The notes under the pieces are model-generated. The model was not told the origin of the DNA and searched no databases. It saw only the letters and a list, made by a program, of their open reading frames with translations. A program made the position numbers and the translations under genes. Shown piece by piece: positions 18,405 to 26,756 of a stretch of 64,000 bases of DNA (its first letter is position 1; each line of letters opens with the position of its first letter). This DNA is from Thalassospira sp. MCCC 1A01428 (GTDB taxonomy: Bacteria > Pseudomonadota > Alphaproteobacteria > Rhodospirillales > Thalassospiraceae), in the NCBI RefSeq assembly GCF_002115825.1, contig NZ_JFJZ01000003.1:124001-188000 (forward strand), given 5' to 3'.

Positions 18405-19115
18405 ATGACGACCATGATGCTGTCGCCTGCCGAAATTGATGCCTTGATGCTAAGCCTGAAAATTGCAGCGGTCGCAGTGACGGGGGCGTTACCTCTTGCC
18501 ATTGCGGCGGCCTGTCTTTTGACATTCGGGCGCTTTCCCGGCCGTTTTTTAATTGATGCAATTGTGCATTTACCCCTTATTTTACCGCCCGTGGTAATGG
18601 GGTATTTGCTGCTTATCAGTTTTGGTACTCGCGCGCCAATCGGCGCATGGTTGTTGCATAACTTTGACATTCGCCTTGTTTTTAGCTGGACGGGCGCAGC
18701 ATTGGCCGCCGGAATTGTCAGCTTTCCCTTTCAGGTCCGCGCCATTCGCATTGCCCTGGAAAACATCGATCCCGGCCTGCATCAGGCCGCTGAAACACTG
18801 GGGGCCGGGCCGGTTGACCGGTTTATCAATTTAACACTGCCCCTTGCCCTGCCCGGCATTATCGCCGGCGCCATTACGGCTTTTAGTGCCAGTCTGGGCG
18901 AATTTGGCGCCATTATTACCTTTGTATCCAACATTCCAGGCGAAACCCGCACATTACCCCTGGCAATTTATACCGCCATTCAAACGCCGGGGGGTGAATT
19001 GGCGGCTGCACGGCTGGCGGCCCTATCCATCGGCCTGGCATTATGCGGGTTGATCATTTCGGAAATGATGATGCGGGGCATTCGCCAGAAACTGATGGGC
19101 CTGGCCCGGCCATGA
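18405..19115 (+). CDS. modB: Molybdate ABC transporter permease ModB
   Basis: 236 residues, about five membrane helices. LPLILPPVVMGYLLL and the EAA-type loop AAETLGAGPVDRFINLTLPLALPGIIAG, here residues ~125-155, form the coupling helix contacting ModC. SASLGEFGAIITFVSNIPGETRTL is a ModB hallmark. The ATG at 18405 lies 11 bp after the modA stop; the frame continues upstream into modA but without a site. The stop overlaps modC by 4 bp (ATGA). Confidence 0.95.
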   Translation: MTTMMLSPAEIDALMLSLKIAAVAVTGALPLAIAAACLLTFGRFPGRFLIDAIVHLPLILPPVVMGYLLLISFGTRAPIGAWLLHNFDIRLVFSWTGAALAAGIVSFPFQVRAIRIALENIDPGLHQAAETLGAGPVDRFINLTLPLALPGIIAGAITAFSASLGEFGAIITFVSNIPGETRTLPLAIYTAIQTPGGELAAARLAALSIGLALCGLIISEMMMRGIRQKLMGLARP

Positions 19116-20284
19116 CACTGCAAATCGATATTCGCCACAAAATTGGCGCGCTGCACCTTGATGCCTGTTTTAATGTGGATCGCCCCGGCATTACCGCCCT
19201 GTTTGGACCATCGGGCAGCGGTAAAACAACGCTGATCAACGCTATTGCAGGGCTGATCCGCCCCGATCACGGCACCATAACCCTTAATGACAACGCGGTT
19301 TTTGACCGTAAAAACAACATTCATTTACCGCCACGCAAACGCCGCGTCGGATATGTGTTTCAGGATGCACGGCTGTTTCCCCATTTATCGGTGCGCAAAA
19401 ACCTTTATTTCGCCCATCGTCGATCGCCCAGCCCGCTGCCCGATAGCGAAATAGACGCGATTATAACCATGCTGGGTATTGGCGGGTTATTGTCACGACG
19501 GCCGGCAAAACTGTCTGGCGGGGAAAAACAGCGCATATCACTCGGTCGGGCCTTGTTGGGAAACCCCGATATTCTGTTGCTTGACGAACCATTATCGGCG
19601 CTGGATCAGGCCCGCAAAAACGAAATCCTGCCTTATCTTGAAGCGCTTCGCGATCAGCGCCGCCTGCCAATTTTATATGTCAGTCACGCAATTGATGAAG
19701 TCGCCCGGCTGGCCGACAATATGGTGGTCATGGAAAATGGGCAGGTGCGTGCAAGCGGATCTGTGTTTGATATTCTCGCACGTACCGACCTTACCGCGCT
19801 GACCGGACAATTTGATACAGGTGCCGTTATTCCCGCAACTGTCACCGGGCATAACAAACAAGGCGGTATTTCCTATCTCGGATGTGCGGGGCACCAGTTG
19901 ATTGTGCCGTTATTGCCCCCGTCCCCGCTGGATCGGGATGCGGCACCGGACATGATTGCAAATCTGCCGCCCCGACAAACCCGGCTGCACATCCGCGCGC
20001 GCGACGTGATGATTGCCACAACCATCCCCGACGCGATAAGCGCCAATAATATTTTGCCAACCACCATTTTCGCCCTCACCCCGGTTACCCCTGACGGCAT
20101 TGATGTGGCCTTGCGCCTTGGCCATAATCACAGCAATACAGAAAAACCCCTGACATCCCCTGTCATTCATGCCCGCATTACAGCATGGTCGGCACAAAGG
20201 CTGGATTTACAGTTAGGCCAGCAGGTTTATGCCATTATCAAATCGGTAACGGTTGATGGCAAAATGCGCGAAACCGACGCCTGA
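19112..20284 (+). CDS. modC: Molybdate ABC transporter ATP-binding protein ModC
   Basis: 390 residues. ABC ATPase: Walker A GPSGSGKTT (~33-41), Q-loop VGYVFQDARLFPHLSV, signature LSGGEKQRISLGRALL, Walker B ILLLDEPLSALD, H-loop YVSHAID. A C-terminal TOBE/Mop-like domain (~290-390) is expected to bind oxyanion. The 4-bp overlap with modB shows translational coupling. It ends about 95 bp before the convergent modE gene, with a long inverted repeat between them. Confidence 0.95.
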   Translation: MTLQIDIRHKIGALHLDACFNVDRPGITALFGPSGSGKTTLINAIAGLIRPDHGTITLNDNAVFDRKNNIHLPPRKRRVGYVFQDARLFPHLSVRKNLYFAHRRSPSPLPDSEIDAIITMLGIGGLLSRRPAKLSGGEKQRISLGRALLGNPDILLLDEPLSALDQARKNEILPYLEALRDQRRLPILYVSHAIDEVARLADNMVVMENGQVRASGSVFDILARTDLTALTGQFDTGAVIPATVTGHNKQGGISYLGCAGHQLIVPLLPPSPLDRDAAPDMIANLPPRQTRLHIRARDVMIATTIPDAISANNILPTTIFALTPVTPDGIDVALRLGHNHSNTEKPLTSPVIHARITAWSAQRLDLQLGQQVYAIIKSVTVDGKMRETDA

Positions 20285-20290
20285 ATATTT

Positions 20291-20359
20291 AAAGCACTTT
20301 TCCTTTCCAGGCGGCAGACTGCGCTGACAAAATCGATCATATTAAAGGAAAAGTGTTTT
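20291..20359. terminator. Inverted repeat between convergent modC and modE (likely bidirectional terminator)
   Basis: AAAGCACTTTTCCTTT (20291-20306) and AAAGGAAAAGTGTTTT (20344-20359) are inverted copies with one mismatch in 16, separated by 37 bp. A/T-rich arms on both sides could end transcription from either direction; the long loop is unusual. Confidence 0.5.
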
Positions 20360-20377
20360 AGTCCCGCCGTGGTTGGC

Positions 20378-20782
20378 TCAACCCGGTTTGATGGTGCCAG
20401 ATGGCACATCTTCATGACTGCTGTCCGGCCCGCAGGCAAGGCAACCGGCCAGTTCTGAAAGGCTGTCGGCAAGGGCCTGTTCGGCCTTTTTTTCCGCGGC
20501 AAGATAAATCGCAATAACCGTTTCGCCCATTACCGTCAGGGTTGCACCGCCATGCGCCTTGCCGCCAATGCGGGTTTCGATAACCGGGCTGGAAAAACTT
20601 TTGTTCAACTCGTCAATCAACAGCCATGCCCGGCGATAAGACATGCCCATCGCCCGTGCTGCTGCCGAAATCGACGCCTCCCTTGCGACAGCACGCAAAA
20701 GATCGACCTTGCCGTAACCAAGGCGCACGCCCCCCGGAAGGTCAATTTTGAGGCGAATTTTCAAGTCATCAGCGCTTTTCAT
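20378..20782 (-). CDS. modE: Short ModE-type molybdate-dependent regulator (DNA-binding domain only)
   Basis: 134 residues. The winged helix with LLRAVAREASISAAARAMGMSYRRAW and LIDELNKSF matches the N-terminal domain of E. coli ModE, as does the GGKAHGGATLTVMGE wing. The protein ends about 20 residues after the dimerisation helix, so the two Mop domains that bind molybdate in ModE (262 residues) are missing. The tail has CLACGPDSSH. It is convergent with modABC, which has a ModE-type operator. How it senses molybdate is unclear. Start: ATG at 20782, or GTG six bases earlier; neither has a strong ribosome site. Confidence 0.85.
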   Translation of the reverse strand: MKSADDLKIRLKIDLPGGVRLGYGKVDLLRAVAREASISAAARAMGMSYRRAWLLIDELNKSFSSPVIETRIGGKAHGGATLTVMGETVIAIYLAAEKKAEQALADSLSELAGCLACGPDSSHEDVPSGTIKPG

Positions 20783-20853
20783 ACGCACAGATTACCCGAT
20801 CAACAAACCATATGCCAGATGGCAAAAGGGGCCGGTTTCCCGGCCCGCCAACG

Positions 20854-21801
20854 TTAGTTCACCGGGGTTATCAGGGACTTGCCGGCAAAAAACGCGATCA
20901 GGTTATCGACAACAAGCTGCCCCATCGCATCGCGGGTTTCGACCGTACCGCTGGCATGATGCGGATAAATCACAACGTTATCAAGCTCGGCAAAGGCCGG
21001 GTTCATGTGGGGTTCGTTATGGAAAACATCCAGCCCCGCGCCACCAACGATACCATCGCGTAACGCCGTGATCAGGGCGGGTTCGTCGATCACGCTGCCG
21101 CGCGCGATATTAACAACATAACCTGTCGCCCCCAAAGCGGTTAACACATTCATATCAATCAGGTTACGGGTTGCATCCCCGCCCGGGCATGCCACCACCA
21201 GCACATCGGCCCATTCTGCCAACGCCAGCAAATCATTAAAATACTGATAGCCAACATCACCTTGCTGACTGCGGCCGAAATAACCCAGTTCAACACCAAA
21301 CGGTTCGGCCCGGCTGGCGATGGCCTTGCCGATACGCCCCAAGCCGACAATGCCAACCTTTTTGCTGTGCAAGGTTGTGGTTAACGGCATGGCACCGTTT
21401 TTTGACCAGTTGCCGCTGCGTGCCCAACGGTCACCAACCACAAGGCGGCGCAAGGTCGCCAGCATCAGCATGATGGCAGTATCGGCAACATCGTCGTTCA
21501 AAACATCCGGGGTATTGGTTACCTTAATGCCACGTGCTGTGCAGGCCGGAATATCGATTGAATCATATCCGACGCCAAAACTGGTAATGACTTCAAGGTT
21601 TGGCAATTGATCAATCAAACCGGCAGGAATCCCCACCCCCGCCGTCGTCATCACCAGCCGGATTTTATCGGCAACAGATGCAACCAGCCCTGAACGGTCA
21701 TCACTTTGGTCATAACGGTGCAAAGTATATTCCTGCGCCAGCTTTTCCATCTGGTGCGGGCGCGCGGGTGAAACGACAAGAACGTCACGGGGGGCAGACA
21801 T
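20854..21801 (-). CDS. D-2-hydroxyacid dehydrogenase
   Basis: 315 residues. NAD(P)-binding GLGRIG (153-158) and the catalytic triad R234 (NIARGS), E263 (FHNEP) and H281 (YPHHASGT) are all present. The overall pattern resembles glyoxylate/hydroxypyruvate reductases. AGGAGAG lies 8 nt before the ATG. A strong GntR-type palindrome is 57 bp upstream. The substrate could be glyoxylate, hydroxypyruvate or another 2-keto acid. Confidence 0.9.
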   Translation of the reverse strand: MSAPRDVLVVSPARPHQMEKLAQEYTLHRYDQSDDRSGLVASVADKIRLVMTTAGVGIPAGLIDQLPNLEVITSFGVGYDSIDIPACTARGIKVTNTPDVLNDDVADTAIMLMLATLRRLVVGDRWARSGNWSKNGAMPLTTTLHSKKVGIVGLGRIGKAIASRAEPFGVELGYFGRSQQGDVGYQYFNDLLALAEWADVLVVACPGGDATRNLIDMNVLTALGATGYVVNIARGSVIDEPALITALRDGIVGGAGLDVFHNEPHMNPAFAELDNVVIYPHHASGTVETRDAMGQLVVDNLIAFFAGKSLITPVN

Positions 21802-22103
21802 ATGATGACTCTCCTGGAAATGGCAGCCAAACAGCCAGAGCGGCTGAATTGCACAATATTATTGGTATTACCAATAATGCACTTATCCGGGGCCAAGATG
21901 CAATGGCTGTAAGGACTTTTCATAGTTCTTTGTGCTGGTGCGTATTCTGTCCACCCTGAAACACGCCACCGCAAACATGGAAACTCCTGCACATGAATCC
22001 TCACAGCCTATCTTTACCGGCAAATTTATACAGATGCCGACTTATCGCCGCTCAAGGGTCAAAGAACCAACCATGGCGGAAGATTATGTGTAAGTGGAAC
22101 CGA
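21802..22103. other. 302-bp intergenic region with a GntR-type operator
   Basis: Contains the promoter side of the hydroxyacid dehydrogenase gene and the 3' flank of the flavin oxidoreductase gene. No gene is recognised. The main signal is the palindrome at 21858-21878. Confidence 0.6.
21858..21878. promoter_or_regulatory. Perfect GntR/FCD-type palindrome
   Basis: ATTATTGGTA (21858-21867) and TACCAATAAT (21869-21878) are perfect inverted arms around one T. The core TTGGT-N3-ACCAA matches operators of GntR-family FCD regulators such as LldR/PdhR. No GntR gene is in the window. Confidence 0.65.
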
Positions 22104-24140
22104 TTAAATATCCTTCAAAAGCCGGAGCGCGTCGTAAATCGCGGCATGGGTATTGCGTGCCGAAACCGCATCCCCGATGCGGAACAACTGAAACGCCCCG
22201 TGAGGGTTCCGTACAACAGATTGCCCCTGCCCCGACAACAGCTGATCATGAGACATTTCGCCGTGATTTGACGATAAGGGTTTAAGATCAAAATAGATGT
22301 CATCAAGCGGAATGGTACCGTGATTGACAACCACCTGATCAACCACCCGCTGTTGGCTCACCCCTCCATAATCGCTTCCGATATGCGCCACCAGCTCGTT
22401 CCCCTTCCTTTCCACGGCATCAAGCCGGAACGTCACGGTAAATGTCGCATCGCGCTTTTGCAGCGAACGCATATAGGGAACAAGGTTCATCGCCATGACT
22501 TCGGGTGCAAATGCCCGGTCCGGCGTCATGATTTCCACCCTGGCCCCGGATTGCGCAATCACCTCGGCCGCCTGAAGGCCGGCATGATCCCCCGCATCGT
22601 CATAAACAAGCACGTTGGAACCGGGCTTAACATCGCCCGATATAATATCCCAGGACGACACAACCAGGTCGTTCCCCTGTGACAGCACATCCGTATGGGG
22701 CATGCCCCCGGTTGCAATAATCACAACATCCGGGTTTTCGGCAGTGATCATGTCTGCCTCGGCCCAGCTGTTGAAATGAAATTTAACACCAAGCTTCGCG
22801 CACTGATCGGCCCGCCATTCAATAATGCTGATCATTTCCCGGCGACGTTCGTTTTGCGCAGTTAGCAAAATTTGTCCGCCTGCTTTTGCCGCCGCTTCAT
22901 ACACAACCACCTCATGGCCGCGCTCCCCGGCAACACGGGCGGCCTCCATCCCGGCGGGCCCCGCGCCAACAATCACCACCTTTTTGCGTTGGGCGGCCTT
23001 TTCAATGATTTGCGGCATCGAAAGTTCACGCCCCGTCGCCGCGTTATGAATGCAATAGGCCGCCCCGCCCTGATAAATCCGGTCAAGGCAGTAATTTGCC
23101 CCAACACACGGGCGAATATCATTTTCGCGTTTCTCGATAATTTTGCGCACAATATGCGGGTCGGTCATATGGGCGCGGGTCATGCCCACCATATCGACCT
23201 TGCCCGAGGCAATGGCATGGCGCGCCGTCGCCACATCGGGAATTTTGGCGGCATGAAATGTTGGGAAACGGGTGGCTGCGCGAATTTCACCGGTGAAATC
23301 CAGATGCGGTGAATTGGCCATGCCCTGAATGGGGATCACATCGGTCAGGCCTGCATCGGTATCGATATGCCCGCGAATGACATTTAAAAAATCAACCATG
23401 CCGCTGTCTTTAAGGCGCTGCGAAATGGTCAGTCCATCATCCCGGGTCAATCCGCCGTCCAGTTGCTCGTCAGCGGTATAACGCACGCCAACGATGAAAT
23501 CATCACCGACCCTTTTGCGAATTTCACGCAGCACATCAAAGGTGAATTTCAGGCGGTTATCCATACTGCCCCCATAAGGGCCATCAAGTTCATTGGTCAG
23601 AGGGGACCAGAACTGGTCCATCAAATGCCCATAGGCCTGCAATTCAATCCCGTCCATCCCGGCTGCCTTCATGCGTTCAGCGGCATCGGCATAATCGGTG
23701 ATGATCCGTTCAATATCCCAGTCTTCCATTTTCTTGGGAAAGGCCCGGTGGGCTGCCTCTCGCTTATGCGAGGGCGATACCACCGGCAGCCAGAATGCCT
23801 TGTCCCATCGTGTGCGACGGCCCAGATGGGTCAACTGGATCATGACAGCAGCACCCTGTTCATGCACCGCATCGGTCAAATCTTTCATCCACGGCACAAC
23901 TTCGTCTTTATAGACCAGAAGGTTATTGAAAACAGGCGGACTATCCTTTGATACCGCTGCCGACCCTGCCGTCATGGTCAGAGCCACCCCGCCTTTCGCC
24001 CGTTCGACATGATAAGCGCGATAACGATCCTTTGGCATCCCGTCTTCGGGATAGGCCGGTTCGTGCGACGTCATCATGATGCGATTACGCAGTGTGAGAT
24101 GTTTAAGTTGGTAGGGCTGAAGCAGCGGATCATTGGACAT
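22104..24140 (-). CDS. NADH:flavin oxidoreductase (TMADH/2,4-dienoyl-CoA reductase family)
   Basis: 678 residues. An Old-Yellow-Enzyme FMN barrel (1-~340) is followed by an iron-sulfur segment and FAD/NAD(P)-binding domains (GAGPAGMEAARVAGERGHEVVVYE from ~392, motif GAGPAG at 392-397). In trimethylamine dehydrogenase the cluster is held by four Cys. Here C345, C351 and C363 are present, but the second position is Ala (CVGANYC). This subfamily includes enzymes annotated as N-methylproline demethylases. The divergent TetR gene and the ProC-like reductase fit catabolism of N-methylated or cyclic amino acids, though that is inference. It ends in a Lys-rich DALRLLKDI tail. Confidence 0.85.
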   Translation of the reverse strand: MSNDPLLQPYQLKHLTLRNRIMMTSHEPAYPEDGMPKDRYRAYHVERAKGGVALTMTAGSAAVSKDSPPVFNNLLVYKDEVVPWMKDLTDAVHEQGAAVMIQLTHLGRRTRWDKAFWLPVVSPSHKREAAHRAFPKKMEDWDIERIITDYADAAERMKAAGMDGIELQAYGHLMDQFWSPLTNELDGPYGGSMDNRLKFTFDVLREIRKRVGDDFIVGVRYTADEQLDGGLTRDDGLTISQRLKDSGMVDFLNVIRGHIDTDAGLTDVIPIQGMANSPHLDFTGEIRAATRFPTFHAAKIPDVATARHAIASGKVDMVGMTRAHMTDPHIVRKIIEKRENDIRPCVGANYCLDRIYQGGAAYCIHNAATGRELSMPQIIEKAAQRKKVVIVGAGPAGMEAARVAGERGHEVVVYEAAAKAGGQILLTAQNERRREMISIIEWRADQCAKLGVKFHFNSWAEADMITAENPDVVIIATGGMPHTDVLSQGNDLVVSSWDIISGDVKPGSNVLVYDDAGDHAGLQAAEVIAQSGARVEIMTPDRAFAPEVMAMNLVPYMRSLQKRDATFTVTFRLDAVERKGNELVAHIGSDYGGVSQQRVVDQVVVNHGTIPLDDIYFDLKPLSSNHGEMSHDQLLSGQGQSVVRNPHGAFQLFRIGDAVSARNTHAAIYDALRLLKDI

Positions 24141-24184
24141 TTGCGGGACTCCTGATCAGGTGTTTGAAAAACGGTACCGGAAAA

Positions 24185-24246
24185 TGTACATAACTGTCAA
24201 TTTTAAGTTCATTGATGTATATTTTGAAAACATGACTGTACATAAC
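24185..24246. promoter_or_regulatory. Repeated TGTACATAAC motifs between divergent oxidoreductase and TetR genes
   Basis: TGTACATAAC occurs at 24185-24194 and 24237-24246, 52 bp apart, in an AT-rich divergent promoter region; each contains the TGTACA palindrome. A candidate binding site for the adjacent TetR protein. Confidence 0.45.
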
Positions 24247-24284
24247 GCTTGTCCGCCCGGGGCCGGTTTGCTAAGGACAGAAGC

Positions 24285-24902
24285 ATGGAACAACAAACGC
24301 AAAATGGTGGCTGGCGCGGATCACCCGACATATGGCTGAACGCGGCCTATGATGCGCTGCTGGAAACGGGCGTGGATGGTGTGAAAATCCAGCCACTTGC
24401 CAAGCGGCTCGATTTATCAAGAACCAGTTTCTATTGGTTTTTCAAAGACAGGCAGGAATTGCTGAATGCGCTGATTGCGCGCTGGCGGCAAAAAAACACC
24501 GGCAACCTTATCGCCCAAACCGAAAGCTATGCCGAGACAGTGACCGAGGCGATGCTGAATGTGTTTGATTGCTGGTTAAAGCCGGACCTGTTTGACGCCC
24601 CGTTTGAATTCGCCATTCGAAGCTGGGCCGTGCAATCGCCCAACGTTTTAGCTGAAATCCAGACGGCCGACCAACAGCGCCTTGACGCCCTTAAACAGAT
24701 GTTCTTGCGTTTTGGCCAGAATGAGAAACTGGCCGATGTGCGCGCACGAACGATCTATCTGGTTCAAATTGGCTATATTTCGATGCAAACACAGGAAGCG
24801 TTGGCAGACCGCCTGCAACGCATTCCTGAATATGTCGAAATTTTCACCGGGCAACCGCCAGAACAGCGCGAGCTTGACCGCTTCTTTGCCCGCCATTCCT
24901 GA
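24285..24902 (+). CDS. TetR-family transcriptional regulator
   Basis: 205 residues. The N-terminal TetR helix-turn-helix is GVDGVKIQPLAKRLDLSRTS followed by FYWFFKDRQELLNAL. The C-terminal ligand domain is helical with no close family recognised. AAGGACAG precedes the ATG at 24285; a longer frame starts at 24249. It is divergent from the flavin oxidoreductase and 20 bp ahead of the ProC-like gene, so it probably controls both. Confidence 0.9.
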   Translation: MEQQTQNGGWRGSPDIWLNAAYDALLETGVDGVKIQPLAKRLDLSRTSFYWFFKDRQELLNALIARWRQKNTGNLIAQTESYAETVTEAMLNVFDCWLKPDLFDAPFEFAIRSWAVQSPNVLAEIQTADQQRLDALKQMFLRFGQNEKLADVRARTIYLVQIGYISMQTQEALADRLQRIPEYVEIFTGQPPEQRELDRFFARHS

Positions 24903-24922
24903 GACGACCAAAGGACACAACC

Positions 24923-25726
24923 ATGCCTGCTGCGCCATTGAAAATCGGCATTATCGGGGCTGCAGGCTGGCTGGGGAGCAGCTTTGCCAGCGCGTTACTT
25001 GATAGCAGGATAACCAATCTCGAAAATCTGACGCTTAGCTATCGAACGGCCCGCCCTGAAATTTTGCCAAAAGCGAATTGGACAACGGATAATCAGGCGC
25101 TGGTGGATGACAGCGATATCATTATCGTATCTGTGCGCCCCGCAGACTTGTCGGCTCTACGCATCCGCATTCAGGAAAAACTTATCATTTCTGTTCTGGC
25201 CGGCCCTAACCTTCAGACCCTTAAAACGCATTTTGGCACAAACAAAATGATACGCGCCATGCCAAATGCCGGTGCAGAAATAGGTCGATCCTATACCCCT
25301 TGGATAGCCACCTCTGACATTCACGAAGCAGATCGCACCGCCGTTCGCCAAATCCTTCAGACCTTCGGTATCGAGGATGAAGTACAAGATGAAACACTCA
25401 TGGATTATCTGGGTGGCCTTACTGGCACCGGCCCGGCTCTGCCGGCATTATTGCGGGCTGCAATGATCAAAGATGCAATTGCGTCCGGCGTCCCCGGTGA
25501 CATTGCCAAACGGGCTGTAAATCAGGTGCTGATTGGCGCGGGATACCTGACCGAACAGCATAACGACGATGCCGAGGCCACCATCGCGACATTCATGGAA
25601 TATCGTGGCGTAACCGCCGCAGCCCTAAAAACCCTGAGGAAAGCCGGTTTTGATCAGCTTGTCGCCAGGGGATTAGGTGCCGCCCGGGACAAATCGCGCG
25701 AGATGGGCAACGACCTGGCGCGATAG
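24923..25726 (+). CDS. Pyrroline-5-carboxylate-reductase-like NAD(P)-dependent enzyme
   Basis: 267 residues. N-terminal Rossmann GIIGAAGWLGSS (variant of GxGxxG), then SVRPADL and SVLAG as in ProC. The C-terminal dimer domain contains GGLTGTGPALPALLRAAM and VNQVLIGAGYL, matching the ProC C-terminus. It is less conserved than a housekeeping ProC and lies in a catabolic context (TetR, flavin oxidoreductase). It may reduce a cyclic imine or oxidise a proline-like compound. It is the last gene before a convergent LysR gene. Confidence 0.8.
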   Translation: MPAAPLKIGIIGAAGWLGSSFASALLDSRITNLENLTLSYRTARPEILPKANWTTDNQALVDDSDIIIVSVRPADLSALRIRIQEKLIISVLAGPNLQTLKTHFGTNKMIRAMPNAGAEIGRSYTPWIATSDIHEADRTAVRQILQTFGIEDEVQDETLMDYLGGLTGTGPALPALLRAAMIKDAIASGVPGDIAKRAVNQVLIGAGYLTEQHNDDAEATIATFMEYRGVTAAALKTLRKAGFDQLVARGLGAARDKSREMGNDLAR

Positions 25727-25760
25727 AATGGTGCATGAAAGCAAGCGAGTCTCAGAACCG

Positions 25761-26651
25761 CTAGCTGCCAATATAAACGGCCAGCTCATCGGGCGTTCCA
25801 TCAGGGAATGCCTGCTTTAGAAAATCCAGAAAAGCCGACACGCGCGCACTTAGCAAACGTCGGGACGGGTAAAGCGCCCACAGGGCTATGTCGGATCCCT
25901 CGATATCGCCCCAATGCTGCAATGTACCGTCTGCCAGATCGTGGCTTACCAGCGATATTGGTAAACATGCCGCACCAACCCCGGCGCGCACGGCATCCCG
26001 AACCATAATAAGTGACGACAGGGCAAGGATTGGCTCGATACTAATCGCCAAAGGCCCGTTAGCGGTCATCACATCCCAAACCTGCCGATGGCCAGCCCCG
26101 CGCACAACCCCGGGCACAGCAACGTCTACCGCCGGGGCGGGAAGATCGGGGCTTGCGACAACAACCAGACGATCATGAAGAAAGGCCCGACCAACAAGAC
26201 TTTCATCCGGATCCGGATTAACCCGGATCACCAGATCGTAACCTTCCTCGATCATATCAACGGGCCGATCCTCGGTGGTAATTTCCAGCCTGACGTCCGG
26301 GTGTTTCAGGGCAAAACCCGCCGCGATCCTGCCCATAGCCGTCTGCGAAAAAAGCAACGGTGCGCTAATCTTCAATCGCCCGCGTGGTTTCTCGGCACCC
26401 GAAGCAATCATGGCGGCTGTTTCATCAAGTTCCGTCAAAAGAACAGATGTCCGTTCGTGAAGCGCACCTCCTTCCTCCGTCAGTTTCAGGTTACGTCCGC
26501 CACGTTCAAAAAGCCGAAGCGCAAGACTTGCCTCTAACTCCGCCACCCGCCGCGACAAGGTCGCCTTGGGGCGGCCGGTCGCCCGTGCCGCTTTGCCAAA
26601 GCCGCCATGACGGGCAACAAGATTAAAATCAGCAAGCGCCAGAAGATCCAT
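25761..26651 (-). CDS. LysR-family transcriptional regulator
   Basis: 296 residues. The HTH is GGFGKAARATGRPKATLSRR, followed by a LysR effector domain (PRGRLKISAPLLFSQ, DLVIRVNPDPDESLVGR). The start is preceded by GGAACGATT. It is divergent from the NmrA-like and DUF1857 genes, its likely targets. Members of this branch often regulate an adjacent NAD(P)-binding oxidoreductase. Confidence 0.9.
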   Translation of the reverse strand: MDLLALADFNLVARHGGFGKAARATGRPKATLSRRVAELEASLALRLFERGGRNLKLTEEGGALHERTSVLLTELDETAAMIASGAEKPRGRLKISAPLLFSQTAMGRIAAGFALKHPDVRLEITTEDRPVDMIEEGYDLVIRVNPDPDESLVGRAFLHDRLVVVASPDLPAPAVDVAVPGVVRGAGHRQVWDVMTANGPLAISIEPILALSSLIMVRDAVRAGVGAACLPISLVSHDLADGTLQHWGDIEGSDIALWALYPSRRLLSARVSAFLDFLKQAFPDGTPDELAVYIGS

Positions 26652-26756
26652 AATCGTTCCAAATATGAGACAGTTTGTCTAAATTAACAGGCTATTGGAT
26701 CATGATTGGGTCAGACATATTCGGGTTGTCAAGTAAAACCAACCGGAGATACCCCA

